58,389 bases of DNA from a bacterium (GTDB lineage Bacteria > Patescibacteriota > Saccharimonadia > Saccharimonadales > SZUA-47): the NCBI GenBank assembly GCA_030427125.1, contig JAUHXF010000004.1, positions 1-58,389 of the forward strand, read 5' to 3'. Position 1 is the first letter of the stretch. Each line of letters starts with the position of its first letter. The notes under the pieces were generated by a model, which was given only the letters and a program-made list of their open reading frames with translations, did not search any database and was not told where the DNA came from. Below, one piece after another: positions 37,020-45,695 of this stretch. The translations under genes were made by a program, and so were the position numbers.

Positions 37020-37043
37020 GATTATATAATCAATTCAGTAATT
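37020..37043. repeat. Twin 12-bp palindrome, copy E
   Basis: GATTATATAATC (perfect dyad) then AATTCAGTAATT. It lies between the convergent rarA and UvrD-like genes and overlaps the 3' end of the latter, whose stop is at 37030-37032. Confidence 0.65.
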
Positions 37044-40000
37044 CAGAAATGAATTTTTTCGAGCCTGCATCATCGGCTTTGTAGTTGCTAACATCTGGCA
37101 GGTCAAGCTTTTGGATCTTTTCCCATACAACTGCAATCAACTTGCGTATGTCTTTTTCTTCTTGCTCATCGAAATCGAGGTACAGCGGATCTATAATGCT
37201 GCCCTGGTGCGGCTCGACGAATTCAAGCCGTGCTGATTTCACCGTGTAGCTCTTCCAGGTAGTGCTATTTTCAATCAGCAATTTGTACATGTATAGCTGC
37301 TGTTTGTAGGTGATAGATTTGAGATCGTTACCCCACTTTCTCAGCGTCTTGCCCGTCTTATAGTCAACGATAGTAACTGTTTTATTTTCTTCGTCGACTT
37401 CGAGCCGATCGATCTTTCCGCTCAATCGCACGTCGCCGAGCACGACCCCTTCGCTGTAAAAGTTTACTTCGGCTTTGGCAGGAATTTCGAAAATACTGCT
37501 TCGTTTTGCCATGAATTTTTGCAAGGCATCATGTCCTTTTTCCTGTGCGTGAACGTAGTCTGCATCAGATAGATAGCGTTTAGCCAGTTCTCGATCGTAC
37601 CGTTCAAGCAGCTCAGCAACGTTCAGAGTTTTACCTCGGTTTGTTTCGTTCTGATACCACTCGAGTGCATCATGAATTGCAGTACCGAATTCCCCGCTGG
37701 CGCCTGGTGCTTGCGGGAATTTCAGCAAGGTATTCACAAGGAAACTTTCAGGGCCTGCGTATTTGAGGTTGATAAACGAATTGAGATGCGTTGGACTCAT
37801 TTGGTAGCGTTTGAGTCTGTCGGCAAGGAGCGATTTGAAGTCAGCCGGCAAACTCACCTGTCCGGCTAGCCATAATGTCTCGATGTCCTCAGCAAGCTCT
37901 TGGGGTTTCAGTGGGTTAGTAATAATGCTTTGTGACTTTTCTGGCAAGTGCGTGGATGTACCGTCTGTCTCGGCAAGATACTGCAATGGAACGGTTGCTT
38001 TGCCGTCGTCTTTGGCTTTGTGGGACGTGATGTACAAGCCATGCTTGGCGCGTGTGATGGCTACATAGAATAGACGCTTGCGCTCGTCATCACTGCTACC
38101 GACGTAGCGTATATGAGATAGGTTCGGCGGCAGAGAGACCTTGTTGTTGCCGCCAAAACTCGCACTGCCCCACACATCGTTATGCGCATTCAGAATAAAC
38201 ACGTGTTCGTACTCGAGCCCTTTCGCTTTGTAGGCAGTCATGAGCTGTACGGCATTTTCGGCTAAGGCGATCGGGTGTGAGTTAATCAGGGCTTCATCAG
38301 CAGATTCATACATAACGAAGAAATCCAGGAAATCGGTCAGTGTGAGTTTTCGGTCGCTATTGGCTTGGTAGTTGCGTAGTTTGGCACGGATTACACTGAG
38401 ATGTGAAACGGCTTCGTAATACTTGAGGGCGTCGCTGGCGCGTTTTTGTTGGTTGAAGTAATACTCTTTTAGCGGCGCATGTTGTTTATGACCGTTCACT
38501 GATACGGTAGCGGTGCCAATGAGTTTATCGAGAGTGCTCTCGAGCGGTTCATTGGCTGATTCGTTCGCAAGCGCGAGATAGAATTCGACAGCTGGGGCGA
38601 GTTTCTTATTCTCCAGTGCTATCTCTGCCCAAGATCGTTTTTCACTGTGCCCACTATAATGCCAGTTAACCTGCCATATTTCTCGAGCTTCAACTTGCCA
38701 ATAAGGCAGGCTAAGCACGATCGGTAAATGCTGATTGATAGCTGCTGTGTTATTCGTTGCAAGCGCATGCAATAACTTTGCTGCAACGTGCAGTCCGCTA
38801 ATAATCTCTGTTTCGAGAATATTCTCACGCTTCTCATAGGCGAGTGGAATATCAAGATTCTTTAAGAATGGGACGCAGCCTTCGAGAATTCTATGTTTTG
38901 GAGCAAGCACTGCGATTTGTGATGGCTTGGTCGGATTCTTTTTGTCTGATACGAGTTCGTGAATTTTCTTTGCTACCCATGAATATTCGCTGGCACTGGC
39001 CGCAAACTCATGACGTTCGATATTCGCATCAGGTGGGAGTTCTTTATTCTGTGCTGCAAGTATCTTGTCGATGTCATCGAACTTTGTGTGCAGCCTGTCC
39101 TCGATTTGCTTTGAGATATTGTGCGCGACATGGAGTACGTCAGCATGTGAACGGTAGTTGTCTGTCAGGTTAATGACTGACACGTCTTTAAAGCTCTCGA
39201 CGAAATCTTTCATGTTGCCGACGTGTGCGCCCTGGAAGGCAAAAATAGCCTGGTCGTCATCGCCGACTGCCATGATGTTCGGTCGACCTTCGTGCACTGG
39301 ATGATCTGCAATGCGCTTCACTAGTTCAAACTGGGATGGGTTGGTGTCCTGGAACTCATCGAGCAGGATAAATTGATAGCGCTCCTGTAGGTTATAGCGC
39401 AGTTCGTCTGTGTTTTTTAATCCATCGATGGCGCGCAGAATCATATCGTCAAAGTCATATGCAGCTCGTTTACGAAGCTCTTGCTCGTAAGCTTGATAGA
39501 CGTTAGCGAGCTCTAGCATCTTTTCACTACGCAGTCGTTCAGTCAGCGTGAAGTTATCGTGATCATCCTTAATGAGCCAGGTATTCTTCCAGGCTGTTAA
39601 CGGCTTAGATGAATTAGCCTCAGTTGCTTCGTCATATGCCGTCTTAAGCTCCCGATGAGCTTGTGCTATTAAATCACCTGCTAATTCTGACATTCCTGCT
39701 TCAAGCTGTGCGTACTGCTCGAGGTATTCTGCCTTTTTGCGAGATATGCCGCCTTTGCTATTTACCGCGTCGTTTAACAGTTTCTGAGCGCTGTCTATTT
39801 GATCAAGATTGCTTTTGGCGATTTTCCGAAGTTCATCGGGTGAGATCAGATGCTGTTTCAGGTCGCTAATGGTGCTCACCACGTTCTTCACAAAGTAGCG
39901 AGCTGACAGCAATGGACTGTCGAAGCTCAATGACGAGACGATGTTCTCGACAATCTGTATCTGTGTGAGTTCATCAACTGGCGTTTCTAGTCGCACATCA

Positions 40001-40329
40001 TCAGTGCGATCTAGTCCAATCGTCTGGAAATACTCGGCATAATTCTTGATTATGTCGCTACCAAAACTGTGATAGGTGCTAATCGTCACGTCATAGGCTG
40101 CATCGCCGATGAGGCTCACTAGTCGCTCGCGCATGTTTCGCGCACCCGACTCAGTAAAGGTAAGACATAAAATATTACTCGCTGTCACGTCAGTGTTCTG
40201 TAATATGGCAGCAACGCGAGATGATAATAGCTGCGTCTTCCCTGTCCCAGGCCCAGCTAATACAAGCAGTGGCCCATAGATTGTATCAACCGCACGTTTT
40301 TGTGCGTTATTTAATAGAATCTCATTCAT
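37030..40329 (-). CDS. UvrD/AddA-like helicase-nuclease
   Basis: The N-terminal UvrD/PcrA superfamily-1A helicase of this 1099-aa protein has LAGPGTGKTQLL (about 21-32), LDEFQDTNPSQF, VGDDDQAIFAFQGA, and motifs V-VI (AYKAKGLEYEHV; RLFYVAITRAK). The last 230 residues form a RecB-type PD-(D/E)xK nuclease: GTAIHDALEW, SGKIDRLEV (Asp) and VDYKTGKT (D..K). This is the layout of single-chain AddA-like double-strand-break repair enzymes. TATACT lies 6 nt before the ATG, giving leaderless geometry. Confidence 0.93.
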   Translation of the reverse strand: MNEILLNNAQKRAVDTIYGPLLVLAGPGTGKTQLLSSRVAAILQNTDVTASNILCLTFTESGARNMRERLVSLIGDAAYDVTISTYHSFGSDIIKNYAEYFQTIGLDRTDDVRLETPVDELTQIQIVENIVSSLSFDSPLLSARYFVKNVVSTISDLKQHLISPDELRKIAKSNLDQIDSAQKLLNDAVNSKGGISRKKAEYLEQYAQLEAGMSELAGDLIAQAHRELKTAYDEATEANSSKPLTAWKNTWLIKDDHDNFTLTERLRSEKMLELANVYQAYEQELRKRAAYDFDDMILRAIDGLKNTDELRYNLQERYQFILLDEFQDTNPSQFELVKRIADHPVHEGRPNIMAVGDDDQAIFAFQGAHVGNMKDFVESFKDVSVINLTDNYRSHADVLHVAHNISKQIEDRLHTKFDDIDKILAAQNKELPPDANIERHEFAASASEYSWVAKKIHELVSDKKNPTKPSQIAVLAPKHRILEGCVPFLKNLDIPLAYEKRENILETEIISGLHVAAKLLHALATNNTAAINQHLPIVLSLPYWQVEAREIWQVNWHYSGHSEKRSWAEIALENKKLAPAVEFYLALANESANEPLESTLDKLIGTATVSVNGHKQHAPLKEYYFNQQKRASDALKYYEAVSHLSVIRAKLRNYQANSDRKLTLTDFLDFFVMYESADEALINSHPIALAENAVQLMTAYKAKGLEYEHVFILNAHNDVWGSASFGGNNKVSLPPNLSHIRYVGSSDDERKRLFYVAITRAKHGLYITSHKAKDDGKATVPLQYLAETDGTSTHLPEKSQSIITNPLKPQELAEDIETLWLAGQVSLPADFKSLLADRLKRYQMSPTHLNSFINLKYAGPESFLVNTLLKFPQAPGASGEFGTAIHDALEWYQNETNRGKTLNVAELLERYDRELAKRYLSDADYVHAQEKGHDALQKFMAKRSSIFEIPAKAEVNFYSEGVVLGDVRLSGKIDRLEVDEENKTVTIVDYKTGKTLRKWGNDLKSITYKQQLYMYKLLIENSTTWKSYTVKSARLEFVEPHQGSIIDPLYLDFDEQEEKDIRKLIAVVWEKIQKLDLPDVSNYKADDAGSKKFISELLN

Positions 40330-40391
40330 ACAATTAGTATAGTGCTGAATGTATATATTACTAAAGTCTTGTTTACATCAGGAGGAGCATA

Positions 40392-40595
40392 ACGAGCCCA
40401 GAAAAAGAAAAGCCTGAAGATTTGCCATCAGGGATTGCACCAGAGACGGGTAATGGTACTAGATGGGGTGAGATACTTAGTGTTGATGATTGCGGTAACC
40501 CTGTCGTATCACCGCATGAAGAGATCATGGCACGTAACTCGGGTCTAGAGACACCAGGTATTGCACCGCAAACACCTCAAAAACTTATCGGATAG
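40392..40595 (+). CDS. Small ORF with non-canonical start (ACG or AUA), tentative
   Basis: AGGAGG (40380-40385) is a strong Shine-Dalgarno, but the open frame after it has no ATG, GTG or TTG before codon 46; ACG (40392) has ideal spacing and AUA (40389) is the alternative. The 67-codon product is polar with a repeated GIAPxT element (SGIAPETG near the start, PGIAPQTP near the end). It could be a real peptide, a gene that lost its start, or a sequencing error at one base. No function can be proposed. Confidence 0.4.
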   Translation, partial: TSPEKEKPEDLPSGIAPETGNGTRWGEILSVDDCGNPVVSPHEEIMARNSGLETPGIAPQTPQKLIG

Positions 40596-40604
40596 GTACA
40601 ACGA

Positions 40605-41213
40605 TTATAAATATTGCGGTGCTCGGCTAGCTATAGGGCCGGCAACAAGTCCAATCTGTTGTAGCCTCTCGGCTTGGTTGTTTAGCGTATGTGCTACTGC
40701 TTCTGCCTGGTCGCCACTAAAGCATGCTGCAACAGTAATTCCCGCAAAAAAGTTCGAATCAGGCATCTCATAGATTTTCTCAATGGTATCGAGGTCTTGC
40801 TGGACTCGTTGATGACTTTCTGGGCCAGGCCACATAATGACTGCATGTAATACAGAATGAGCAGCAAAACCCGAAAATGTAACAGCCTTCACTCCTCTAG
40901 GTTTTATAATATAGCCCTCATCATTCGGAGTAGAGTTCAGAATTTCTAGTGCTCTACCCATTATTTCACTACTGCCAATTCGACTAACGCGTTTTAATAG
41001 CTCAAACTCTCTGCATAAATCTATCTCAATGTCATTAACCAGCGTGGATTGAAGAGACTTTCGACCTCTTAGCATAGAATCTAATTCAGCAAGCACAAAC
41101 CCACTGTTAGTAACGGGTCTATATAAATCAGCTGCTCTGGTTGCTCGAGTTTTACTGGCTTGAGTTTTTATATCTCTTTTTTGTTGTGCTGTAACTTTTC
41201 TTCGTGTCGACAT
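40605..41213 (-). CDS. Hypothetical protein, unknown
   Basis: This 202-aa soluble protein has a strongly basic first 30 residues (RRKVTAQQKRDIKTQASKTRATRAADLYRP), which may contact nucleic acid, then a mixed helical domain. No motif is recognised. TATACT (minus strand, 41227-41222) lies 8 nt before the ATG without a Shine-Dalgarno. Confidence 0.65.
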   Translation of the reverse strand: MSTRRKVTAQQKRDIKTQASKTRATRAADLYRPVTNSGFVLAELDSMLRGRKSLQSTLVNDIEIDLCREFELLKRVSRIGSSEIMGRALEILNSTPNDEGYIIKPRGVKAVTFSGFAAHSVLHAVIMWPGPESHQRVQQDLDTIEKIYEMPDSNFFAGITVAACFSGDQAEAVAHTLNNQAERLQQIGLVAGPIASRAPQYL

Positions 41214-41262
41214 ACCAAAAAAGTATAAATCGATTAATTTACAAGTAAAGTGCTAATGATTA

Positions 41263-41772
41263 TTACTTTAAATAATCCTTAAATTTTTCCTGGAACTTGG
41301 CGATTTTTGGGTTAATTATGACCTGGCAGTAGCCGGCTTCAGGATTGTTGTTGAAGTAGTTCTGATGGTAATCCTCAGCAGGATAGAAGGTATCGAGCAA
41401 TGTCACTTCAGTAACAACTGGATTGTCCCATAGGTCTTTCACGCCATCGATGACACGGTGCGCAAGCTCGCTCTCAAGATAATCATTACACAAAATAATC
41501 GAACGGTATTGTGGGCCGATGTCATTGCCTTGCCTATTCACTGTTGTCGGGTCGTGGACTGCAAAGAAGATTTCAAATACTTTCTCGAGCGGGATGACAT
41601 CTGGATCATACGTGACCTGTATGACTTCAGCATGCGTACCGTGTTGTTCGTACGTGGGATCTTTAAGGTCTCCGCCAGCATAGCCTGAAACTACCTTATC
41701 AACTCCTCTGACACGCTGAAAAACTGCCTCAATACACCAGAAACATCCTCCTCCAAGCACAATTGTCTTCAT
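41263..41772 (-). CDS. msrA: Peptide methionine-S-sulfoxide reductase A
   Basis: This 169-aa enzyme repairs oxidised methionine. The catalytic motif GGCFWC (Cys10, Cys13) is followed by the family regions GYAGGDLKDPTYEQ, HAEVIQVTYDP and PAEDYHQNYF. The C-terminal resolving segment AGYCQVIINPK retains a cysteine. Full-length MsrA without an MsrB fusion. TACAAT lies exactly 6 nt before the ATG, so it is leaderless. It fits the redox-defence theme with the Fur and rhodanese genes. Confidence 0.96.
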   Translation of the reverse strand: MKTIVLGGGCFWCIEAVFQRVRGVDKVVSGYAGGDLKDPTYEQHGTHAEVIQVTYDPDVIPLEKVFEIFFAVHDPTTVNRQGNDIGPQYRSIILCNDYLESELAHRVIDGVKDLWDNPVVTEVTLLDTFYPAEDYHQNYFNNNPEAGYCQVIINPKIAKFQEKFKDYLK

Positions 41773-41805
41773 ACGTATATTGTAACCTAGTGAGCTAGAC
41801 GTTTA

Positions 41806-42057
41806 CTATCTGTTTGGGGTGATGTGTATGCCGCGATAGCCACTTTCAGGATCTTCATGTTTGTGTCTGGGTGCTGTCGCGTAGTAGCTCGAATTTTTTA
41901 CTGTGTCCAAGAACCATTTCATGAATTCAGCGTTAGTAAGTTCTCTATCGCCCAAAAACACACCACTTGGGTCAAATAGGCCGGAATTATCGTCTGCATG
42001 CTTCGGCATGTCAGCAAAATAGCCGTCTTTTTCAGCTGCGAGAGACTCATTATTCAT
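41806..42057 (-). CDS. Hypothetical small protein
   Basis: This 83-aa hydrophilic protein is rich in Asp, His and Tyr (ATAPRHKHEDPESGYRGIHITPNR at the C-terminus), with no recognised family. A strong promoter (TTGACG, N17, TATTAT) places the -10 8 nt before the ATG. It is divergent from the gene upstream of queA. Confidence 0.65.
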   Translation of the reverse strand: MNNESLAAEKDGYFADMPKHADDNSGLFDPSGVFLGDRELTNAEFMKWFLDTVKNSSYYATAPRHKHEDPESGYRGIHITPNR

Positions 42058-42065
42058 ATCGATTC

Positions 42066-42094
42066 ATAATAACATAAAATTTTAATGTCGTCAA
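42066..42094 (-). promoter_or_regulatory. Strong promoter of the 83-aa gene, leaderless geometry
   Basis: On the minus strand: -35 TTGACG (42094-42089), 17-nt spacer, -10 TATTAT (42071-42066), 8 nt to the ATG at 42057. Confidence 0.8.
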
Positions 42095-42111
42095 TACTGT
42101 TTCTGTGAAGC

Positions 42112-42141
42112 TTGATAAAACGACGTGACTTTTCGTATTCT
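42112..42141 (+). promoter_or_regulatory. Promoter of the gene preceding queA, leaderless geometry
   Basis: -35 TTGATA (42112-42117), 18-nt spacer, -10 TATTCT (42136-42141), then 6 nt to the ATG at 42148. The TTG that an ORF finder would take as a start is part of the -35. Confidence 0.7.
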
Positions 42142-42147
42142 AGGACC

Positions 42148-42801
42148 ATGGCAGGAGAAGTATTAGAGGCTTGTGCAAGATACCAGGATCGGTTAACACA
42201 GTTCACCCACGATAGAATGAGTGAATTTCTGCATGGTACAGAATCCTTTAAGTCGATAACGCACCAGTTGGCTTCGCCAACATGGCACCCTGAGTTTGCA
42301 CAAGATGAAATGACACTTATTACAAGAGGTCTTGATAGGTTTACAGATATTCGGTTACAAGCAATCGGAGAGGCATTGCAACATGGTGTTGGTATTGGGC
42401 TTAATGATGCTATTCCAGAGGATGCGGTGTTTGCGCAAGAGCCCGAAGTCGACAGAGGCGATGCTGCTGATATCTCGGGCGTGCTCAGCATTCCCATTGA
42501 CGTTGATGAGCAGAGATGGTGGCTGTCTATCTGCGGATACTACATGAAGTCTAAGGTTGATGACAAAGAAGTTATTGCTCAGGCTCGAAGTAGACCGGTT
42601 GCGTTTCCTGTTGCCTATGCACTGCGTGAAACTGCTGCATCAAATAAGGGCCTAAAAGAACAGCGGTATTTTCCGTATCGAGGACAGACTCACTATCAAG
42701 GTCGTAGCGAAGCAGCACCGTGGATTCAAGCTGCGAGTATTCCTGCACTCGGGGGTAGTATTTCTGAAGTCGCATGGACAGTTGGTGGGTTTTTTAGGTG
42801 A
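42148..42801 (+). CDS. Hypothetical protein coupled to queA
   Basis: This 217-aa soluble protein starts at ATG 42148 (MAGEVLEAC) from the promoter position. It contains SIPIDVDEQRWWLSICGYYMKSK and a final Gly/Ala-rich segment; no catalytic motif is recognised. Its stop overlaps the queA GTG start by 4 nt, so translation is coupled and a role linked to tRNA modification or its regulation is possible. Confidence 0.7.
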   Translation: MAGEVLEACARYQDRLTQFTHDRMSEFLHGTESFKSITHQLASPTWHPEFAQDEMTLITRGLDRFTDIRLQAIGEALQHGVGIGLNDAIPEDAVFAQEPEVDRGDAADISGVLSIPIDVDEQRWWLSICGYYMKSKVDDKEVIAQARSRPVAFPVAYALRETAASNKGLKEQRYFPYRGQTHYQGRSEAAPWIQAASIPALGGSISEVAWTVGGFFR

Positions 42802-43769
42802 TAGATTTTGATTTACCGAAAGAGTTAATTGCTCAGGAGCCTGTAAGTCCTCGTGACAGTGCGCGATTGCTTGTGTATGAGCGAAAATCGAAGAAAATTA
42901 CTGATGCAATCTTTAAAGATTTACTCGAATTTCTGCCGAAGAATTCAACACTTGTCCTCAATAATTCTAAGGTTGAACATTGTCGCTGGTTGTTTGATGA
43001 AGTTAAGGCTGAGCTATTTGTGCTCGAGAAGCTTGATCAATACACAGTGCGAGCGCTGGTGCGCCCTGGTAAGAAATTTAAGCTAGATATGGAAGCACCA
43101 CTCACGGATTGGCTGACCGCAAAGACTACCGCAATAGATAGTGAAGGCATCAGGACTATTCGACTGAACGTGCAACACGACGATGAACGATTGCAAGAAA
43201 TTGAACATGTGCCACTACCGCCCTACATTGCTCAGAACGATACGTTGGCGAAAGAATACCAGACAGTTTATGCAAAACCACTTGGTTCTAAAGCAGCGCC
43301 TACAGCTGGTCTGCATTTCACCGATGATTTACTAAAAAAAATTGCTCTGCGGCATGGTGTCGAAGAGGTCACACTTCATGTGGGGCTCGGAACATTTGCT
43401 AGTCTGACGGATGAAAACTATAAAACTGGCAAGTTACATAAAGAGTGGTATGAAATCCCCTCAGAGGTAGAGCAAAAGCTTGCAGCGGCAAGCCACATTA
43501 CGACAGTAGGAACGACCACGACACGGACACTTGAGTCATGGAAGAAATCAGGCGAGACGACGGGTAATACAGATATCTTTATCCAGCCTGGTTATGAGTT
43601 TCAGGCTGTGGATGCTCTTATCACTAACTTTCATCTACCTGGGACTTCACTGCTGTTAATGATTGAGGCGTTCATCGGGTCAAAAGCTGAAACGCAGCGC
43701 ATATATGATCACGCAATAGCTGAAAAGTATCGTTTCTATTCCTTTGGCGATGCAATGCTTATTATTTAG
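42798..43769 (+). CDS. queA: S-adenosylmethionine:tRNA ribosyltransferase-isomerase
   Basis: This 323-aa enzyme transfers and isomerises the ribosyl moiety of SAM to make epoxyqueuosine in the anticodon of His, Asn, Asp and Tyr tRNAs. It has the N-terminal FDLPKELIAQEPVSPRDSARLL, GSKAAPTAGLHFT, LHVGLGTFASL and NFHLPGTSLLLMIEAF blocks. It is slightly shorter than usual (about 340-355), missing part of the central insertion. The GTG start overlaps the upstream gene. Tyr-tRNA is one substrate, which links it loosely to the tyrosine genes. Confidence 0.95.
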   Translation: MIDFDLPKELIAQEPVSPRDSARLLVYERKSKKITDAIFKDLLEFLPKNSTLVLNNSKVEHCRWLFDEVKAELFVLEKLDQYTVRALVRPGKKFKLDMEAPLTDWLTAKTTAIDSEGIRTIRLNVQHDDERLQEIEHVPLPPYIAQNDTLAKEYQTVYAKPLGSKAAPTAGLHFTDDLLKKIALRHGVEEVTLHVGLGTFASLTDENYKTGKLHKEWYEIPSEVEQKLAAASHITTVGTTTTRTLESWKKSGETTGNTDIFIQPGYEFQAVDALITNFHLPGTSLLLMIEAFIGSKAETQRIYDHAIAEKYRFYSFGDAMLII

Positions 43770-44578
43770 TCTGAGATCCAGTTAAACTCATTGAAACCAA
43801 TAACTGCCCGCTCGCCTAGAATATCAAGTATTTCAGGTAGTTCTTCACGATATTTTTCGTGTTGTGTGGACGTTAATACAATTTCTGGTAACCAACGCAT
43901 CGCTTCGTTCGGCCCATCAAGACCCATGCCACCGGCCCATGCGTTCGGTAGCCAGAACCCCTGCATCAATAAGTCTGAATCAAAACCACTGTAGTCTGCT
44001 AGTTGTTTGTCACCAAGGACGATGGCTCCTGTCCTAGAAGCAGGTCCTGTTACGCCATCTCCGAGAGAAGTACATTCATTTGGATCAGTGCTTATTCTGG
44101 CCAGCTCCTCAAGTGTTATTCCCTCATCGGTAACGTCATCGGTGAATATGAGTGTTTTACCTTGTATATCGGTCTTTGGGTCTAGTTTTCGTACTATTTC
44201 TAATGCCCCACCCTCTTGAGACAGCCCGTATCTTGTCGCTTGAAGATAGTCCACCTTCGGGTCCATACCGGGCTCAAATCTCGCCATATGACCCATGAAC
44301 GGTACAGTGAACTGAACACCTCCTTTGAGGATACTGGCATAAACAGTATGATCTACATCTCCGTTTCTGAAGTAGTGTTCTAACGCCGCAAGGCTCTCAA
44401 TACGATCAGCAACAGCTTCGGCTGAGAATAGAACTGCCGCTACGCCTTTATCTTTAAGTTCATTGGCTTTGCGAACTTTGAGATTGGTTATTACATGGGA
44501 TTCAGTGTCGAGCGCTCTCCAGTCTATTGGACTTCGCAGCCGCTCAATACCTTTTTGTGTATAGCTACTGATATGCAT
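43766..44578 (-). CDS. Phosphoribosyltransferase-like (HGPRT-type) protein
   Basis: YASILKGGVQFTVPFMGHMARF in this 270-aa protein corresponds to the loop-I region (L-K-G-G) of purine phosphoribosyltransferases. LIFTDDVTDEGITLEEL is the PRPP loop (usually DD.x.TG.T; here TDEGIT). Hypoxanthine/guanine salvage is plausible, but the extra N-terminal 70 and C-terminal 80 residues make it longer than usual HPRT (about 180), so substrate is uncertain. It overlaps queA by 4 nt at the 3' end, convergently. Confidence 0.75.
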   Translation of the reverse strand: MHISSYTQKGIERLRSPIDWRALDTESHVITNLKVRKANELKDKGVAAVLFSAEAVADRIESLAALEHYFRNGDVDHTVYASILKGGVQFTVPFMGHMARFEPGMDPKVDYLQATRYGLSQEGGALEIVRKLDPKTDIQGKTLIFTDDVTDEGITLEELARISTDPNECTSLGDGVTGPASRTGAIVLGDKQLADYSGFDSDLLMQGFWLPNAWAGGMGLDGPNEAMRWLPEIVLTSTQHEKYREELPEILDILGERAVIGFNEFNWISD

Positions 44579-44634
44579 ACATCAAGCCTAAACCTGCTAA
44601 GTTGTTACTTCAAGAAGTTTATTTACAACGTCCT

Positions 44635-45609
44635 TTATGCCGCGCGCATATTTTCTAACTGTGCGACTTTTTCACTGTAATTCTTGTGTGCGTCATTAAC
44701 TCTGTCGGCGAATTGTGTAAGAACATCTGTATTTACCCCACTCTCTTTGCCGCCTAATCTGTAGTATGCGACGAGCGATTGAGTGATAAGCGCTGTCAGC
44801 TCCCTGAATGCGGGGCTGATAGTGCAGTATACATAGTTATTATGTAGATGTACCTTTGGTTCTGCCGTGTGAAAAGCGTCACCATGTTCTTGGCGTGGCT
44901 TTTGTTGGGTTGCACGATACAGAAATGGAATGTCAGCTTCAAATGCTTGTTCTGCAAACTTCGAGAATACAAAATTCGCGAATATAGTCTGAACTGCACT
45001 GGCAATTCTGTAGTCTTCAGTTGCGAGTGGTCTAGAGAAATCTCTCTCGAGTTGCCTAAAGTCTCCATAACCCATGTGAGCTAACGCAGCACGCGCAGTA
45101 TCTAGGACTAACCCTCCATGTTTACGCTGTCTGAGCATCTTGCCGCATTTTTGTTGGTCAATTGGCAAGACTCTTGCACGTACTAAATCATGATCGAAAC
45201 TATACACCTCGCCATCAAGCCCCATTCGTATACGTGCGCGCAACGCACGGTTTGACACATCGGGCCGTAGTGAGAGCTGTTGAGCTAGGCTACGATCAAA
45301 TAGTGGTTGTAGTAGCCTATCTTCTCCGGAGCCTTCTCCATAGTATGATGTTACGTTGCTCGCAGCCGTGTCTATGATGTCAGGAAATTGCCAGAGTTGT
45401 GAACCGTCAACGTATACGCCTTGCAGCTCAATCGTGTCTCCTCTGCCAAGTCGGGTGACCTGATAACTATCTTCCCTGACGACTACTGATTCATGATCTG
45501 TTGCAACGGCAAGAACATCGGTACGTGGCTGGTCCTGTGCGTATGTCTTGAGCAGTTCGCCTCCGTCTTCGAATAACATTGGTAAATGCAATAAAGAAGA
45601 TTGTGACAT
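44635..45609 (-). CDS. RNase II/R (RNB)-like protein lacking nucleic-acid-binding domains
   Basis: The C-terminal half of this 324-aa protein, SKFAEQAFEADIPFLYRATQ followed by YCTISPAFRELTALITQSLVAYYRL, resembles the RNB catalytic domain (iP.lyR... then y.h.TSPiRRy.Dl...). The usual arginines R-R-Y are replaced (SPAFRELT), and no cold-shock or S1 domains are present, so activity is uncertain. GGAGG precedes the ATG. A CRP/FNR-like palindrome lies about 70 bp upstream. Confidence 0.55.
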   Translation of the reverse strand: MSQSSLLHLPMLFEDGGELLKTYAQDQPRTDVLAVATDHESVVVREDSYQVTRLGRGDTIELQGVYVDGSQLWQFPDIIDTAASNVTSYYGEGSGEDRLLQPLFDRSLAQQLSLRPDVSNRALRARIRMGLDGEVYSFDHDLVRARVLPIDQQKCGKMLRQRKHGGLVLDTARAALAHMGYGDFRQLERDFSRPLATEDYRIASAVQTIFANFVFSKFAEQAFEADIPFLYRATQQKPRQEHGDAFHTAEPKVHLHNNYVYCTISPAFRELTALITQSLVAYYRLGGKESGVNTDVLTQFADRVNDAHKNYSEKVAQLENMRAA

Positions 45610-45679
45610 ACGCCCTCCGTGTTTTCGGTCTCTGTTTTATGTACCTAAGTAATTTATAGCAATTAATGAATAAAATGCT

Positions 45680-45695
45680 TGTGATTTATATCACT
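45680..45695. promoter_or_regulatory. CRP/FNR-like palindrome, site 3
   Basis: TGTGAT-TTAT-ATCACT matches the two sites near 11.35-11.43 kb with one arm mismatch. It lies 71 bp upstream of the RNB-like gene start and touches the ABC permease stop codon. Confidence 0.45.

Noticed and set aside
14568-37043. XerCD dif sites as identity of the twin palindromes
   Set aside because: The repeats are tandem 12-bp dyads without the 11-6-11 dif layout, and five copies occur in 22 kb.
42054-42497. 147-codon ORF on the minus strand
   Set aside because: It is antisense to the gene before queA, Ser/Cys-rich as antisense frames often are, and overlaps the divergent promoters.
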